From contig NZ_ANHX01000076.1 of assembly GCF_000316035.1 (NCBI RefSeq), positions 145,502-209,501 of the forward strand: DNA of 64,000 nt, written 5' to 3'. The DNA is from Paenibacillus sp. PAMC 26794 (GTDB lineage Bacteria; Bacillota; Bacilli; Paenibacillales; Paenibacillaceae). The translations under genes and the position numbers were made by a program. Under the pieces are notes generated by a model that worked only from the letters and a program-made list of their open reading frames with translations, was not told where the DNA came from and did not search any database. The first letter of the stretch is position 1; every line of letters starts with the position of its first letter. Shown one piece after another: positions 17,550 to 28,400 of the stretch.

Positions 17550-17585
17550 AAAAAAGTACGCACTTCAAAGTGCGTACTTTTTTTG
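17550..17585 (+). terminator. strong rho-independent terminator
   Basis: AAAAAAGTACGCACTT-CAA-AGTGCGTACTTTTTTT, a long perfect stem with a T run. Confidence 0.92.
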
Positions 17586-17749
17586 TGGTGGTGTGCCCAG
17601 CTAAGCGCGCGTCGTCAAAAGAGCTTCATCGTGATGTTTGTTAACGACACCTGCTAGAAATTTGCAGGGTACATTCTCTTGTAATGATGATATCATTTGG
17701 ATAAATAAACTTACTTATTGCGCTCTTAGAGATTGGGGTTGGCTTCATC

Positions 17750-19900
17750 ATGAGGGGAATTCTCCGAGTCGGTTCTCGTAAGGTGTGGTTTTATATCGTT
17801 GCTGCCGTTGTTGTTGGCTTGGTTGCAGGCTATGTCGTCCTCTCTGAGCAGGACTCTCCTAAGTTCCAAAGTGAAGAAGGTGTTCTGGATTTAACGCAGG
17901 TTCAGGTCAGTATGAATCCGCAACAGTTAACAGGGGAGTGGGCGTTCTATTGGCAAGAGCTGCTGTCGCCCGAGGACATACGGGTTCGTTCGGCAAAGGA
18001 AGGAAATCAGGACCACTGGATCAGTATCCCGAACTCCTGGCTGGGCTATCCGTTAGAGGGAGAGAAGCTGGGTGGGACAGGCTATGCAACCTTTCGACTG
18101 GTTATAAAGCTAAGTGAGCAGGATCGACACGAGCGGCTTGCTCTGCGGTTGCCCAGCATTTTTCATGCGTACAAATTATGGGTGAATGGCGAACTGCTTG
18201 TAGAAGTTGGTAAGGTTGGTCAGGACAAGAACAGCATGATCCCGCATCTGGCAACGAAGCTGTTGTTTATTCAGCCTGAAAACGATACGGTAGAGCTGGT
18301 TATGCAAGTAGCCAACTTTCAACATAATCGGGGCGGCATTACCAAGTACATCGAGCTGGGCGGCAGTGATGTACTAACGACCAAGACTAATTTGAATCTG
18401 GCCACAGACATGTTCATCACGGCGAGTTTGCTGGTGATTGGCTTGTATAATCTGCTGTTGTTCCTGCTGCGACGCAAGGACAGAGCCCCGTTATATTTTG
18501 GCCTGTTCACAGTACTGCTCTGTATCCGATCTTTGCTCAACGGCGAGCTTATCCTTACACAATGGCTGCCTCATTTCCCTTGGGAATTGCAGTTCAAGAT
18601 CGAGTATCTGATTCTTTGCGTCAGCGGATATATCATCACCATGTACTTCGACTGTATTTTTCCGAATTATGTGTCGCGATGGTTTCGTTTTGGCACCCGG
18701 ATTGCAACGGGGGCATTCTGTATCTTTATTGTGGTGACCCCTGCACTTATATATACTCAATTTTTGCTGATGATTGGTGTTATGGTTGTTCTACATATGG
18801 TTTATCTAATGGTCGGGCTGGTTCGAGTGGCTGTGCGACGTATGGAGGGAGCGTTGATCTTCCTGCTGGTGTCGGCGGTTACTTTGGTCACGGTCGTCAA
18901 CGATTTTTTATATTACAACGGGTGGTCGCTGATCGGAAATACATCCCCGCTTGGCTTATTGATATTTACGATCGCACAGATGATTCTGCTTTCTTCGAGA
19001 TTTACGAGGACGGCATCCAACGAGGAGAGAATCGCACATGAGTTGCAGGGCGCTAACCACAAGCTGATCGAAATGAATATAAGTTTGGAACGGACCGTGG
19101 ATGAGCGCACACAGGCCTTATCTATGGCTCATAATGATCTCCGCACTTCGTATGACCGGTTGCTTCACTCCGAGCAAGGGAGGAAGAAACTTCTTGCCTA
19201 CATTACGCATGATCTACGTATGCCGTTGTCCAGCATGTTAGGATATGTAGAAGCTATACAGGACAGGGTCAAGCCGGAACGTAATGAACAATATCTGAAG
19301 TATATCCAGGAGAACACGATAAGGATTAACCGCATGATCGAGGAGTTGTCCTTCTTGTCGCATTTGGAGACCGGACAAGTCTCGTACCGCATGGAGCCGG
19401 TTCAGATGATTCCCTTCTTGCGTGATTTTTTTGAACAATATGAGCTGGTTGTGCGTGACGCAGGATTAGATTTCATACTGGATATCGGAGATACGGAGGA
19501 CCAGCGATCTAACTTGCCTGTTGTCGAGATGGATGCGAAAAGAGTAGAGCAGGCTTTATTTAATCTGGTGTCGAATGCAATGAAGTTCACCTCCAGCGGA
19601 GGGCTGGTGCGTATTGCGCTAGCTGTGGAAGAGGTGAAACATGCTCGCCATGCGATCATTAGCATACAGGATTCTGGCATGGGTATTCCTCCGGACCAGC
19701 TTGAGCAAATCTTCGAACGTAATTACAGATACGATCGACCGGGCTTGGGGAACGGAATAGAAGGCAGTGGGCTAGGGCTAGCGATTTGCAGGGAAATCGT
19801 ACTCGCACACGGAGGGGCGGTTCGAGCGGAGAGCGACGGTAAGATGGGGGCGACTTTCTATGTCACGCTTCCTTGTATCGCGAATAAAGGAAGGGGATAA
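17750..19900 (+). CDS. 7TMR-DISM sensor histidine kinase
   Basis: A 716-residue sensor. One N-terminal membrane helix is followed by an extracellular DISM/galactose-binding-like domain (about 45-205, with GEWAFYWQELLSP and GYATFRLVIKL), a seven-transmembrane block (about 215-410), a coiled coil, HisKA with His near 486 in YITHDLRMPLSSMLGY, and an ATPase with ALFNLVSNAMKFT and GSGLGLAICREIV. It ends just before an OmpR-type regulator starting five bases downstream, so the two are a pair. The sensor half is the same type as in the hybrid kinase at 2664, which suggests relatedness but different output. Confidence 0.92.
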   Translation: MRGILRVGSRKVWFYIVAAVVVGLVAGYVVLSEQDSPKFQSEEGVLDLTQVQVSMNPQQLTGEWAFYWQELLSPEDIRVRSAKEGNQDHWISIPNSWLGYPLEGEKLGGTGYATFRLVIKLSEQDRHERLALRLPSIFHAYKLWVNGELLVEVGKVGQDKNSMIPHLATKLLFIQPENDTVELVMQVANFQHNRGGITKYIELGGSDVLTTKTNLNLATDMFITASLLVIGLYNLLLFLLRRKDRAPLYFGLFTVLLCIRSLLNGELILTQWLPHFPWELQFKIEYLILCVSGYIITMYFDCIFPNYVSRWFRFGTRIATGAFCIFIVVTPALIYTQFLLMIGVMVVLHMVYLMVGLVRVAVRRMEGALIFLLVSAVTLVTVVNDFLYYNGWSLIGNTSPLGLLIFTIAQMILLSSRFTRTASNEERIAHELQGANHKLIEMNISLERTVDERTQALSMAHNDLRTSYDRLLHSEQGRKKLLAYITHDLRMPLSSMLGYVEAIQDRVKPERNEQYLKYIQENTIRINRMIEELSFLSHLETGQVSYRMEPVQMIPFLRDFFEQYELVVRDAGLDFILDIGDTEDQRSNLPVVEMDAKRVEQALFNLVSNAMKFTSSGGLVRIALAVEEVKHARHAIISIQDSGMGIPPDQLEQIFERNYRYDRPGLGNGIEGSGLGLAICREIVLAHGGAVRAESDGKMGATFYVTLPCIANKGRG

Positions 19901-19904
19901 TGGG

Positions 19905-20600
19905 ATGCACACTCACAAAATAATGATCGTCGATGATGATCCCCATATATGCGAGATTGTTCAGGTGTATTGCGAACGGGAGGGGTTTATTTCCACCTAC
20001 AGTCATAGCGGGACAGAAGCGATGGAGTTGCTTACATCGTTCGAGCCCGATTTGATTGTACTGGATATATTGCTGGCTAATGAAAATGGCATTGATTGGT
20101 GCAGGAATGCGCGTAACTTCACCAGTGCGCCGATCATGTTTCTGAGCAGCCAGGAGGAAGACGAAGTGAAAATTAGCGCATTATCCTATGGTGGCGACGA
20201 TTATGTGACCAAGCCGTTCAGTCCGGGAGTACTCATGGCCAAGATCAAGGCGCACCTTCGCAGAGTGTCGACGGGCAGAAAGGAACAACTGCTGGAGTTA
20301 CCGGGTTTGACACTGGATTTCTATACGCAGTCCGTCAACACGGGGAGTATATCGATCTCTTTATCGAAAAAAGAGTTCAGTCTGCTGTCCTATATGGCAC
20401 AAAATGTGAATCGTGTTGTCAGTGTCGATAAGTTGTTTCAAATTATCTGGGGAATGGAAAGTCTGGAAGATACGAGAACAGTCGCTGTACATATCAGTAA
20501 TTTACGCAAAAAAATTGAGACTGACCCTGCTGATCCTGAACGAATCATTACGGTTCGGGGGAGCGGGTATATGCTGGTTGCCGATAGTGCGTTAGCATGA
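19905..20600 (+). CDS. OmpR/PhoB-type response regulator
   Basis: A 231-residue regulator started at ATG 19905, which has GGAAGGGG upstream; a longer in-frame start inside the kinase is unlikely. The receiver has IVDDD, phosphoacceptor Asp54 in LIVLDILLANENG (the usual Pro-x-x-Gly region is altered) and Lys in DYVTKPF. The C-terminal winged helix has LSKKEFSLLSYMAQNVNRVV and TRTVAVHISNLRKKIE, as in OmpR/PhoB proteins. It is coupled to the upstream sensor kinase. Possible targets are the neighbouring surface-protein genes, but no binding site is proven. Confidence 0.93.
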   Translation: MHTHKIMIVDDDPHICEIVQVYCEREGFISTYSHSGTEAMELLTSFEPDLIVLDILLANENGIDWCRNARNFTSAPIMFLSSQEEDEVKISALSYGGDDYVTKPFSPGVLMAKIKAHLRRVSTGRKEQLLELPGLTLDFYTQSVNTGSISISLSKKEFSLLSYMAQNVNRVVSVDKLFQIIWGMESLEDTRTVAVHISNLRKKIETDPADPERIITVRGSGYMLVADSALA

Positions 20601-20703
20601 ACCTAACATTAAGGTTGGTAGCCTACCATAAGTGGGGCGAAATATTCGTAAAATATTGGGAGGGTAATTTGCCCGGACCGGTGTGGGATAGTTCTTTCTA
20701 AAT

Positions 20704-20753
20704 GGGGAAATGGCGTTGGGGTAGTACTTGACGCCATTTGCCCTTTTTTTTGT
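20704..20753 (+). terminator. terminator of kinase/regulator operon
   Basis: AAATGGCGT...ACGCCATTT inside a wider GGGG/CCC stem, ending in eight T residues. Confidence 0.88.
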
Positions 20754-20874
20754 TCTTTCCACTAGCTTAATAATCGAGTCAAGGTATTGAATTTCTTGGA
20801 TCGTCCGGTGTGCTCAGACATCTCTTGGGGCCGGATATAGGCTGGTTGCCAGAAGTGTGTTAAAAGCGCGAATT

Positions 20875-20925
20875 TTAAAGTTTTCTTTAGGTTTCTCAAA
20901 TAGGCTAAGCCACCATGATAAAATT
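20875..20925 (+). promoter_or_regulatory. promoter-like element shared with 22281-22330
   Basis: TTAAAGTTTTCTTTA (20875-20889), containing the palindrome TAAAG-TTTT-CTTTA, is followed 24 bases later by CATGATAAAATT (20914-20925). The same two blocks recur at 22281 ahead of the giant SLH gene with one base difference in spacing. This copy lies upstream of an SLH remnant and the MinD-like gene. Confidence 0.5.
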
Positions 20926-21202
20926 ACAATGGCCGAGATAACGATACTATAACTACTATTTGTACAGTAGCACTTGACGACAGGGCCGAACAAGATCAGC
21001 GTTACGTTTGTCTAGGGCGTAGCCACAGCAAATATAGTGAGCATCACGCTTGTAGCTTGAAGCGCGGCTTCGATGGCGCTGACGACAGAATTACAGCATC
21101 GGACGTAATGGATGCGCTTTCAAAACCTGTATCTCCAGAGCGAACACTGCAATTGATTTGTTGACACGCTAGAGAACTGGACATATTTTCATCAAATGGT
21201 AA

Positions 21203-21295
21203 CTGATTAATAGCTACGAGGACGGTGCATTCAAGCCGGATCAAACGATAATACGTGAAGAAATGGTTGTCATGCTGTCCCGCATTAGCACTTGA
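21203..21295 (+). pseudogene. remnant of an SLH-domain protein
   Basis: The last 30 codons before a TGA read SYEDGAFKPDQTIIREEMVV then MLSRIS. This is the end of an S-layer homology domain (compare GYxDGtFkPdxtItReEm). A stop lies immediately upstream in frame and no complete SLH unit is present, so this is the 3' end of a decayed or deleted surface-protein gene. The 280 bases before it (20926-21202) hold no intact frame that I recognise. Confidence 0.65.
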
Positions 21296-21312
21296 AGAAG
21301 GAAGTGACTCCA

Positions 21313-22101
21313 ATGGGACGAGTTATATGTATCACATCAGGTAAAGGTGGAGTTGGCAAGACAACGGTGACGGCTAATCTGGGGACTGCCCTTGCCATAT
21401 CAGGGAACAGGGTTTGCCTGATCGACGCTGATTTTGGATTGAGCAATCTGGATATTCCACTTGGTTTGAGCAATAGGGTGATCTATCATATTTCCGATTT
21501 CCTGACCGGTCGTTGTGCTTTACATCAAGTGATCGTCAAAGACAAGCGAATCAGCACCTTGTCCTTTATCTCCTGTAGTAATGACGCGGTGCATCACGAT
21601 GATCCGCAAGTGTTTCGCGTGGTTGTGCAGCAAATAGCCCAAGGTTATGATTATGTGCTGATCGATTCACCTGCAGGCATTGAAAATGGATTCTGGAATA
21701 CAGCGTTAGCGGCAGATGAGGCTATTGTCGTTACTACCCCTCATCGTACGTCGCTTCAGGACGCGGATCGCGTAATCGGATTATTAGAAGATAGGATTCC
21801 GGCTCCTCCACAGCTCATCATTAATATGGCCGATAGACAGGAAATCCCTTCGGCAACGGTAAAGATGGAGGATATCATGGATATTCTCAATATCGGTGTG
21901 ATTGGCGTGATTCATGCCGATGTAGAAGTTATACGTTCCGTACATAAAGGAATCCCGATTGCGCTTGATCCCGAGTTCGAAAGCGGGCAGCGCTTCCGGC
22001 ATATCGCCCACAATGTGGTGAAGAATCAGCAGGAGCCTTTTATCTCATTAAAATCCAAGAAGCACAGAAGTATTTTTTCGCTTCCTCAAAGACTGAGCTA
22101 G
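21313..22101 (+). CDS. MinD/ParA-family ATPase (orphan)
   Basis: A 262-residue P-loop ATPase of the MinD class. The deviant Walker A is SGKGGVGKTTVTANLG with the signature first Lys, switch I is DADFGLSNLD, and Walker B is YVLIDSPAG. No MinC or MinE gene is nearby. The C-terminus (SKKHRSIFSLPQRLS) is basic and could bind membrane, but is not a classical MinD amphipathic helix. The ATG at 21313 follows AAGGAAG; TTG 21292 is less likely. It lies between an SLH remnant and a giant SLH protein gene and has its own terminator, so it may be a paralogue used to position a surface or envelope process. It could also be a division-site MinD that has moved. Confidence 0.85.
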   Translation: MGRVICITSGKGGVGKTTVTANLGTALAISGNRVCLIDADFGLSNLDIPLGLSNRVIYHISDFLTGRCALHQVIVKDKRISTLSFISCSNDAVHHDDPQVFRVVVQQIAQGYDYVLIDSPAGIENGFWNTALAADEAIVVTTPHRTSLQDADRVIGLLEDRIPAPPQLIINMADRQEIPSATVKMEDIMDILNIGVIGVIHADVEVIRSVHKGIPIALDPEFESGQRFRHIAHNVVKNQQEPFISLKSKKHRSIFSLPQRLS

Positions 22102-22197
22102 GGGGAAAGTAGTTCAATGTAGTCGATTTTGGTATATGAGAGATCGTTTAGACGCGAATCATCTGGAATGGATTACAAACTAGCTAAAGAATTCATG

Positions 22198-22243
22198 AAA
22201 AATAGCGGTGTAGGAGTTACCTTCCCTACACCGCTATTTTTTT
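22198..22243 (+). terminator. strong terminator after MinD-like gene
   Basis: AAAAATAGCGGTGTAGG pairs with CCTACACCGCTATTTTT, followed by more T residues. Confidence 0.93.
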
Positions 22244-22280
22244 GTGTCTATCATGCTCTCGCTTGCGAGTTGTTGCTTAC

Positions 22281-22330
22281 TTAAAGTTTTCTTTATAATT
22301 CACAAGCAGCTCATTCAGCATGATAGAATT
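22281..22330 (+). promoter_or_regulatory. promoter-like element upstream of giant SLH gene
   Basis: TTAAAGTTTTCTTTA (22281-22295) and CATGATAGAATT (22319-22330) repeat the arrangement at 20875. The rest of the gap to 22498 holds no gene. Both blocks lie about 170-220 bases upstream of the ATG, which gives a long leader. Confidence 0.5.
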
Positions 22331-22498
22331 CGAGTAGAAAAATCGATAGAATATGCCAATCCGCATCCATCAAATTTCGGTTGTTAGCGAGAAGAGCATT
22401 GAGTTTTGCCTAACGAAAGTGTCTTTAACCATGATGAATCTGCTCTTTGTAAGATTCTAGAATGTCAGTTCTTTTAGTTTTATACATAGAAGGGATGA

Positions 22499-25400
22499 AT
22501 GAATGTGAAGAAAGCAACAAAACGGTTGTGGAAGTTGAGCTCACAGATTCTATTGTGGATGCTGGTTATCAGTTTAATAGTGTCTGCCGTGCCTGTATTT
22601 CCGGCGCAGTCTGCGGCAGCGGCTGAACTGCCGATGCAGCAGACAACAGTAACTAAATCTAGTGGGTTCCAAGATGTGAGTCCGACAGATTGGTTCTACG
22701 ATGCGGTCGTCCATGTGCAGGAGAAGGGCATATTCAGCGGAACGAACGCGAATAGCTTCTCTCCTAAGGGGACAATGACACGTGCCATGTACGTGACGGC
22801 ACTCGGACGGATGGCAGGGGTAGATACAGGTGCGTATTCTACTTCGAGCTTTGCCGATGTAAAAGCGGGCAGTTGGTATGCGCCGTATGTCGAATGGGCA
22901 GTTAAGGAAGGAATTACCGACGGTACAGGCGGAGGTAAGTACTCGCCGAATGCCACTGTATCCCGGGAGCAAATGGCAACGATGACGTTGCGATATTTCG
23001 AAAGCGAACAGATTCCTTATCAGACCGAAAATCCGGTCACGACAGAGCCGGGTGATCTCGCGGATGTTTCGCCGTGGGCTGCGGACGCGGTCGTCAAACT
23101 GTGGCAAGCCGGTGTGTTCACCGGGGACGAAAAGGGGAACTTCAATCCGCGTGAGCAAGCGACTCGCGCGGAAGCAGCGGTTCTCTTCATGCGCAACAAC
23201 GCGGTTGTAGAGGCGTGGAAAAATCAGAATCAAACGCCGGTGACACCAACACCAACACCAACACCAACACCAACACCAACACCTCCGGTGACAACAACGC
23301 CGACACCTGGCGGTAATAATGGTGGCGGAACGCCTGGAGATAACGGAGGTAACCCCGGCACGGGTTCCACTGCGTATACGCTTACGTTTGAGAGCAACGG
23401 AGGCACGGCGGTCGCTGCGCAGACGGTACGAAAAGGCCAGGTGCTAAATAACCTGCCGGCTCCAACAAAAGAGGGATATATATTCCAAGGGTGGTTTACA
23501 GATAGCGATTTCTCACTCATCTTTGCAGAGGGTAGTACGCTAACTGAGGATATAAAGTTGTATGCAAAGTATACGGATAGCGTGGATCGTGCCGTACAAA
23601 GTACGCCTAGCTACTCGGTATTGGATGTCGCGCCGAACTTCACCATTAAGGTGCAGGATTCATCGGGCAGTCTAACAGAATCCCAGGTCAAAGAGGGGAT
23701 GACCTTCGTGGATACGGCGAATCCCGAATTCGAAGGGGTTACCGTCTCTGGCGGGAACGGAGTTTTCACGGTATCGTCAGCAGCCGAAAATGGCAAGTTC
23801 GTTGAAGGTAACACATATCAACTTACGTTGACGGATGACAGTTTGTCCTTCCAAGGCCAAGATGCGACGACAAGTATTTATGTATTTAGCGTTGCTAAAC
23901 AAGAAGTTATGAATGTTCCACTCAATCCGAACATGATCTACATTCCGTTCACGGATGTCACGGAAATGGTGATAAATGGAGCAGATGTCGATTCGCCCGC
24001 GATTTCAGTCGTTACTACGACGGTAGGCGGCGAAAATGCACTCGCCGAAGTGAATGCGAGTAGTGGAACGTTCAAGTACACCGGAAGCACTGGCACGGTG
24101 ATTCAAGTCGGTGATACCGTAGCCATCTATGAGGGAGTTAGTCCCAAACTGCGCACAGTCGAAACGACTGGTGAAGACGATGGTGATGTGGCCTATGTCC
24201 AGATCACGTCGGTAGATGATAGCATCTATACCTATGATCACGCAGATGCCAAACAAGTGTTGCTCAAGCCAGATGTGCTACCGGTGAGCGTAGAGGCAGA
24301 TACGGATGGAGATTCCAGTAACCACTCCATCACGGTCGATCATACCGCGATGAACTACAGCGACGGCCTGTACGAGCCCTTTGGTTTGGATCAACTGACC
24401 ACGGTTGATGTGGGAGACTTTATCGGGTTCTATGAAGGTGAATTCGCCGAAGAAGGTTCTAAGGTAACCGGTTATGGGCGGATCACTTCGATTACGCCTG
24501 CAGCAGAGATGGACGTCATCGAATATACTGATGCCACGATTGAAGATATTGAGAATGCCTTCAACATCTATCAGAAGCAAGCAATTGACGGCGAAGATTT
24601 GTTATCGGAAGAGCAGATCGCGGAGCTTGAAGAGCAGATCGAGCAGCAAGCGAGAGATAGCGGATTCGTCGATCAAGCCGCAGATTATCTATCCGATCTA
24701 GCTATGGAAACGAAGGATATCAAGGATTTGAAAGAAATCCAGCAGATCAAGGCTCAGTCCTCCCTAGCGTCCGGTAAAGGGAGCCGGGTAAGTGTGGAGA
24801 AGCTGACCGTTGTTGCTTCACTCGGCACGAAGCTGAAGAACATTAACGGCCGAAGTTCTGGCGTCAGTGCTACACTGCAAGTCGGTGCCGATATCGTTGT
24901 TGATATCAATGAAGACAGCAATCTCGTTATCCATATGACCAGTACATTTGTTCAGGAGATGAGTCTGGATCTCGGCATTAATGGTGATATGCAGGGGCAT
25001 TGGCTGAAAAAGTGGGGAATCCCTTACTGGTACAGCATCGACGATTATGTAATCACTGCGAATCTGGATGCCTACAGCTATACCGGACTTAATATTACAG
25101 CAGAGATAGCGCTCATCGAACCAGATAAGTTGCAGGCTGCATTGAATAACTGGGCCGGAGAGAAAAAAGCCGGCAGGTTAGGTCAGGTACAGGACATCGC
25201 CACACAGATCAAAGCATCTATGGATGGTGTACAAGGTACCTCCGTGGATACGGAGGAATTGAAAGAACAGTACCAAGAGATGTTGGAGCAAGATACGGAA
25301 TGGGTTCCTTTGATCAAGAAAGAGCTCTTTGAAAAAAGTGTGCGCGTGGCATTCGGGATTGTAGAAGTGAAATTTGAAGCAGAGTTTGTAGTCAGTGCTC

Positions 25401-28400
25401 AGGTTAACTTAACGATGGGTGCAGATTTCTACTACAAGATGGCGAAGCGCTACTCGGTGACCTTACGTGTGCTAAGTTTCAGCGGTTCAAGCAATACGGT
25501 AAGCTTACCGGGAGACGGCGATTACCAGTTCACCTTCTATGTGATGGGGACGCTCGGGTTGCGAGCCGGCATTCATATGGAGGTCAAAGCGGGGATTGGC
25601 AGTGTCAAATTAAATAGTATTGGACTTGCCGTAGAACCTGGTGTGTATATCAATCTATGGGGTTACTTCTACTATCAGCTGAAAAATATTAGCGGGGTGA
25701 AGACCACCAAGTCTTTAGGGGCCCTGTTCGTCGAGATCGGCATCTATTTGGAGGTCGAACTCGGCGCTCAATTAGGCGATGGAGCGCTCTCGACCGGAGT
25801 AGAACTGGTCGATGAAGAGTGGCCGCTGTATACAATTGGGGAACCGCATAACGTCTATGACTTCGCCTATGCACAGGATGAATCACTTGGGCTTACCTTA
25901 GCAGGTTCCGCGTCATCCATCGCTGTGCCGGAGTTGTGGCTCACGATGAATACGTTTGATTTGACGACAGGCGACACGGATAATCGGGCATATAATCTTT
26001 CGAGGTTCGATATCCAGGTGGACAATCCGAATTTCAAGGTTAACGAGGCTGACGGGAAGATCGAAGTGGTAGACACCAGTCGTCCAGTAAGTAAGGGCAG
26101 CTTGGTAATTACTTGGAAGGGGGCGCCGCTTTCATTCACATCTGATCCAATTAAGCGTACAATTCCGTTGACGTGGCGCGTCACAGAAGGTGAATATATT
26201 TTCCAGTTACACCCAGGGAACGGTGGTGTGACTCAGGTTCTGCCTTTTGTTTATAATGCAGCGGTTAATGTACCTGCTCCGGTCTATCCGGGCTATACAT
26301 TTGACGGATGGTATACGGCGGCTACAGGGGGGACGAAGGTAACGATTCCGAGCCGTATGCCTAAGGATGATTATGAATTGTACGCGCACTGGATCGCGAA
26401 TAAGAATACGCCATATACCGTTGAACATTATCTGGTAGACCCAAATACCCGGACTTCAACTTCGCTTGTGGCTACGGAAACTTTGAGCGGAACAACAGAC
26501 ACTGAAATTCGGATCAGCTCTGACAGGTTCAAGGATCAAGGCTATAGGACGGGTACAGTAAGCGGCATATTGATCAAGGGAGACGGATCAACAGTCGTCA
26601 GGGTTGAGTACTACCCGACGAATCGCACGATGACGTTCGCTTGGGGTTATGTGGGTGCGCCTGGAAGCTCGCTAACAGAAGCAATCGGTAAGAACATCAC
26701 CGCTCGTATACCGGTGCCGACAAGACCAGGCTATACGTTCGCCGGTTGGTCAACGGATGTTCCAAGTGCGATGCCGGATTCGGACACCACCTATACAGCA
26801 AAGTGGACAGCGAGAGAGGATACGCCTTATCAGGTCGCGTACTTGCTGCAAAATATCGGAAGTGACACCTATACGGTCGCGGATACGGAATCGTATCGCG
26901 GAGCTACAGATACGCAGGCAACTCTGGAAAATGTAACTCCAAGATCCTATCCAGGGTTTGAATTGGATGAAACTATTCCGGGAACGGTGCTGAAGAGCCA
27001 AATCGCAAGCAACGGCAAAACGGTGCTGAAGCTGTACTACAAGCGCGCTGCCCATACCCTGACGGTCGATTACAATGGCTCCGGCCAGGAGACCAAAGTT
27101 GTTGAAGTTCCATTAGGAGCTACGACGAAGCTCTACCTGGGTACACCAATTTGGCAGGGGCACGTCTTCGCGGGCTGGTCGCCGACTCCTCCGACCACCA
27201 TGCCTGAGGAAAGCCTTACGTTTACTGCACAGTGGACGACGAACGCTTACACGGTGAGCTTTAACAGCAATGGCGGAGCCGAAGAAGTGGAGAACCAGAC
27301 GGTGGGGTATGGTAGTATGGTCAGCGCCCCGATTGAACCGACGAATGAAGGTTATGTTTTCGGTGGTTGGTACAGTGACACCGATCTGACGAACCTCTAC
27401 GACTTCGCGGCACCGGTAACGGGAGACCTTACGTTGTACGCAAAGTGGCTACTTCGTTATACGGTAAGCTTCGAGAGTAATGAAGGGTCGGCAGTAGATG
27501 CCCAAATGGTGAATGAAGGAACTAAGGCTATGGCACCTGTTGCCCCGGAGCGGGAAGGCTACGTGTTCAGCGGTTGGTATAGTGACAGTGATCTGACGAT
27601 CGCCTACAACTTCACCACAGCGGTAGTGACGGGGGACCTCACATTGTACGCAAAGTGGACGGTCTACGTGCCAAATGCCTATACTGTGACTTTCGAGAGT
27701 AACGGCGGATCGATGGTAACAGAACAGACGGTGAATGAAGGCGCCGTGGCTGCCGATCCTGGTGATCCAATGCTGGAAGGATATACGTTTAATGGTTGGT
27801 ACAGCGACAGCGAATTGACGATGCCTTATGGTTTCACAGAAGGTGTGATGGCGAATCTGATGCTTTACGCAAAATGGACGAAGAACAGTTATACGGTGAG
27901 CTTTAACAGTAACGGCGGATCAACGGTGAGCAGCCAGTCCGTGACGGACGGCAATACGGCTGAGGCTCCTGCCGCTCCAACACGTGAAGGCTATGTGTTC
28001 GGCGGTTGGTACAGCGACGTCAGTCTGAACGAAGCTTACAGCTTCACAACACCGGTGACAGCGAACCTCGCGTTGTATGCGAAGTGGACGGCTGTCCACA
28101 CGGTGAGCTTTAACAGCAACGGCGGATCATCGGTGGATAGTCAAACGGTGGAATATAACGGCACGGCTACGGAACCGGCTGCTCCGGCGAAGGAAGGATA
28201 TACGTTCGTCGGTTGGTACAGCGACGCTGAGCTGAATGAAGTATACAGCTTCACGACATCAGTGACGGATAACTTCACGCTGTATGCGAAGTGGACATTT
28301 AACATCTACACGGTGAGCTTCGACAGTAACGGCGGGCCAATCGTAGAGAACCAGACGGTGATTCCTGGAGATAATGCTGTAGCGCCTGCGGCACCGAAGT

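Noticed and set aside
22574..23233. A 219-codon minus-strand frame over the SLH domains
   Set aside because: Antisense shadow with Arg/Cys-rich composition; SLH coding is clear on the other strand.
23243..23283. Short tandem repeat as a CRISPR array
   Set aside because: It is a six-base coding microsatellite for Thr-Pro; no spacers or cas genes.
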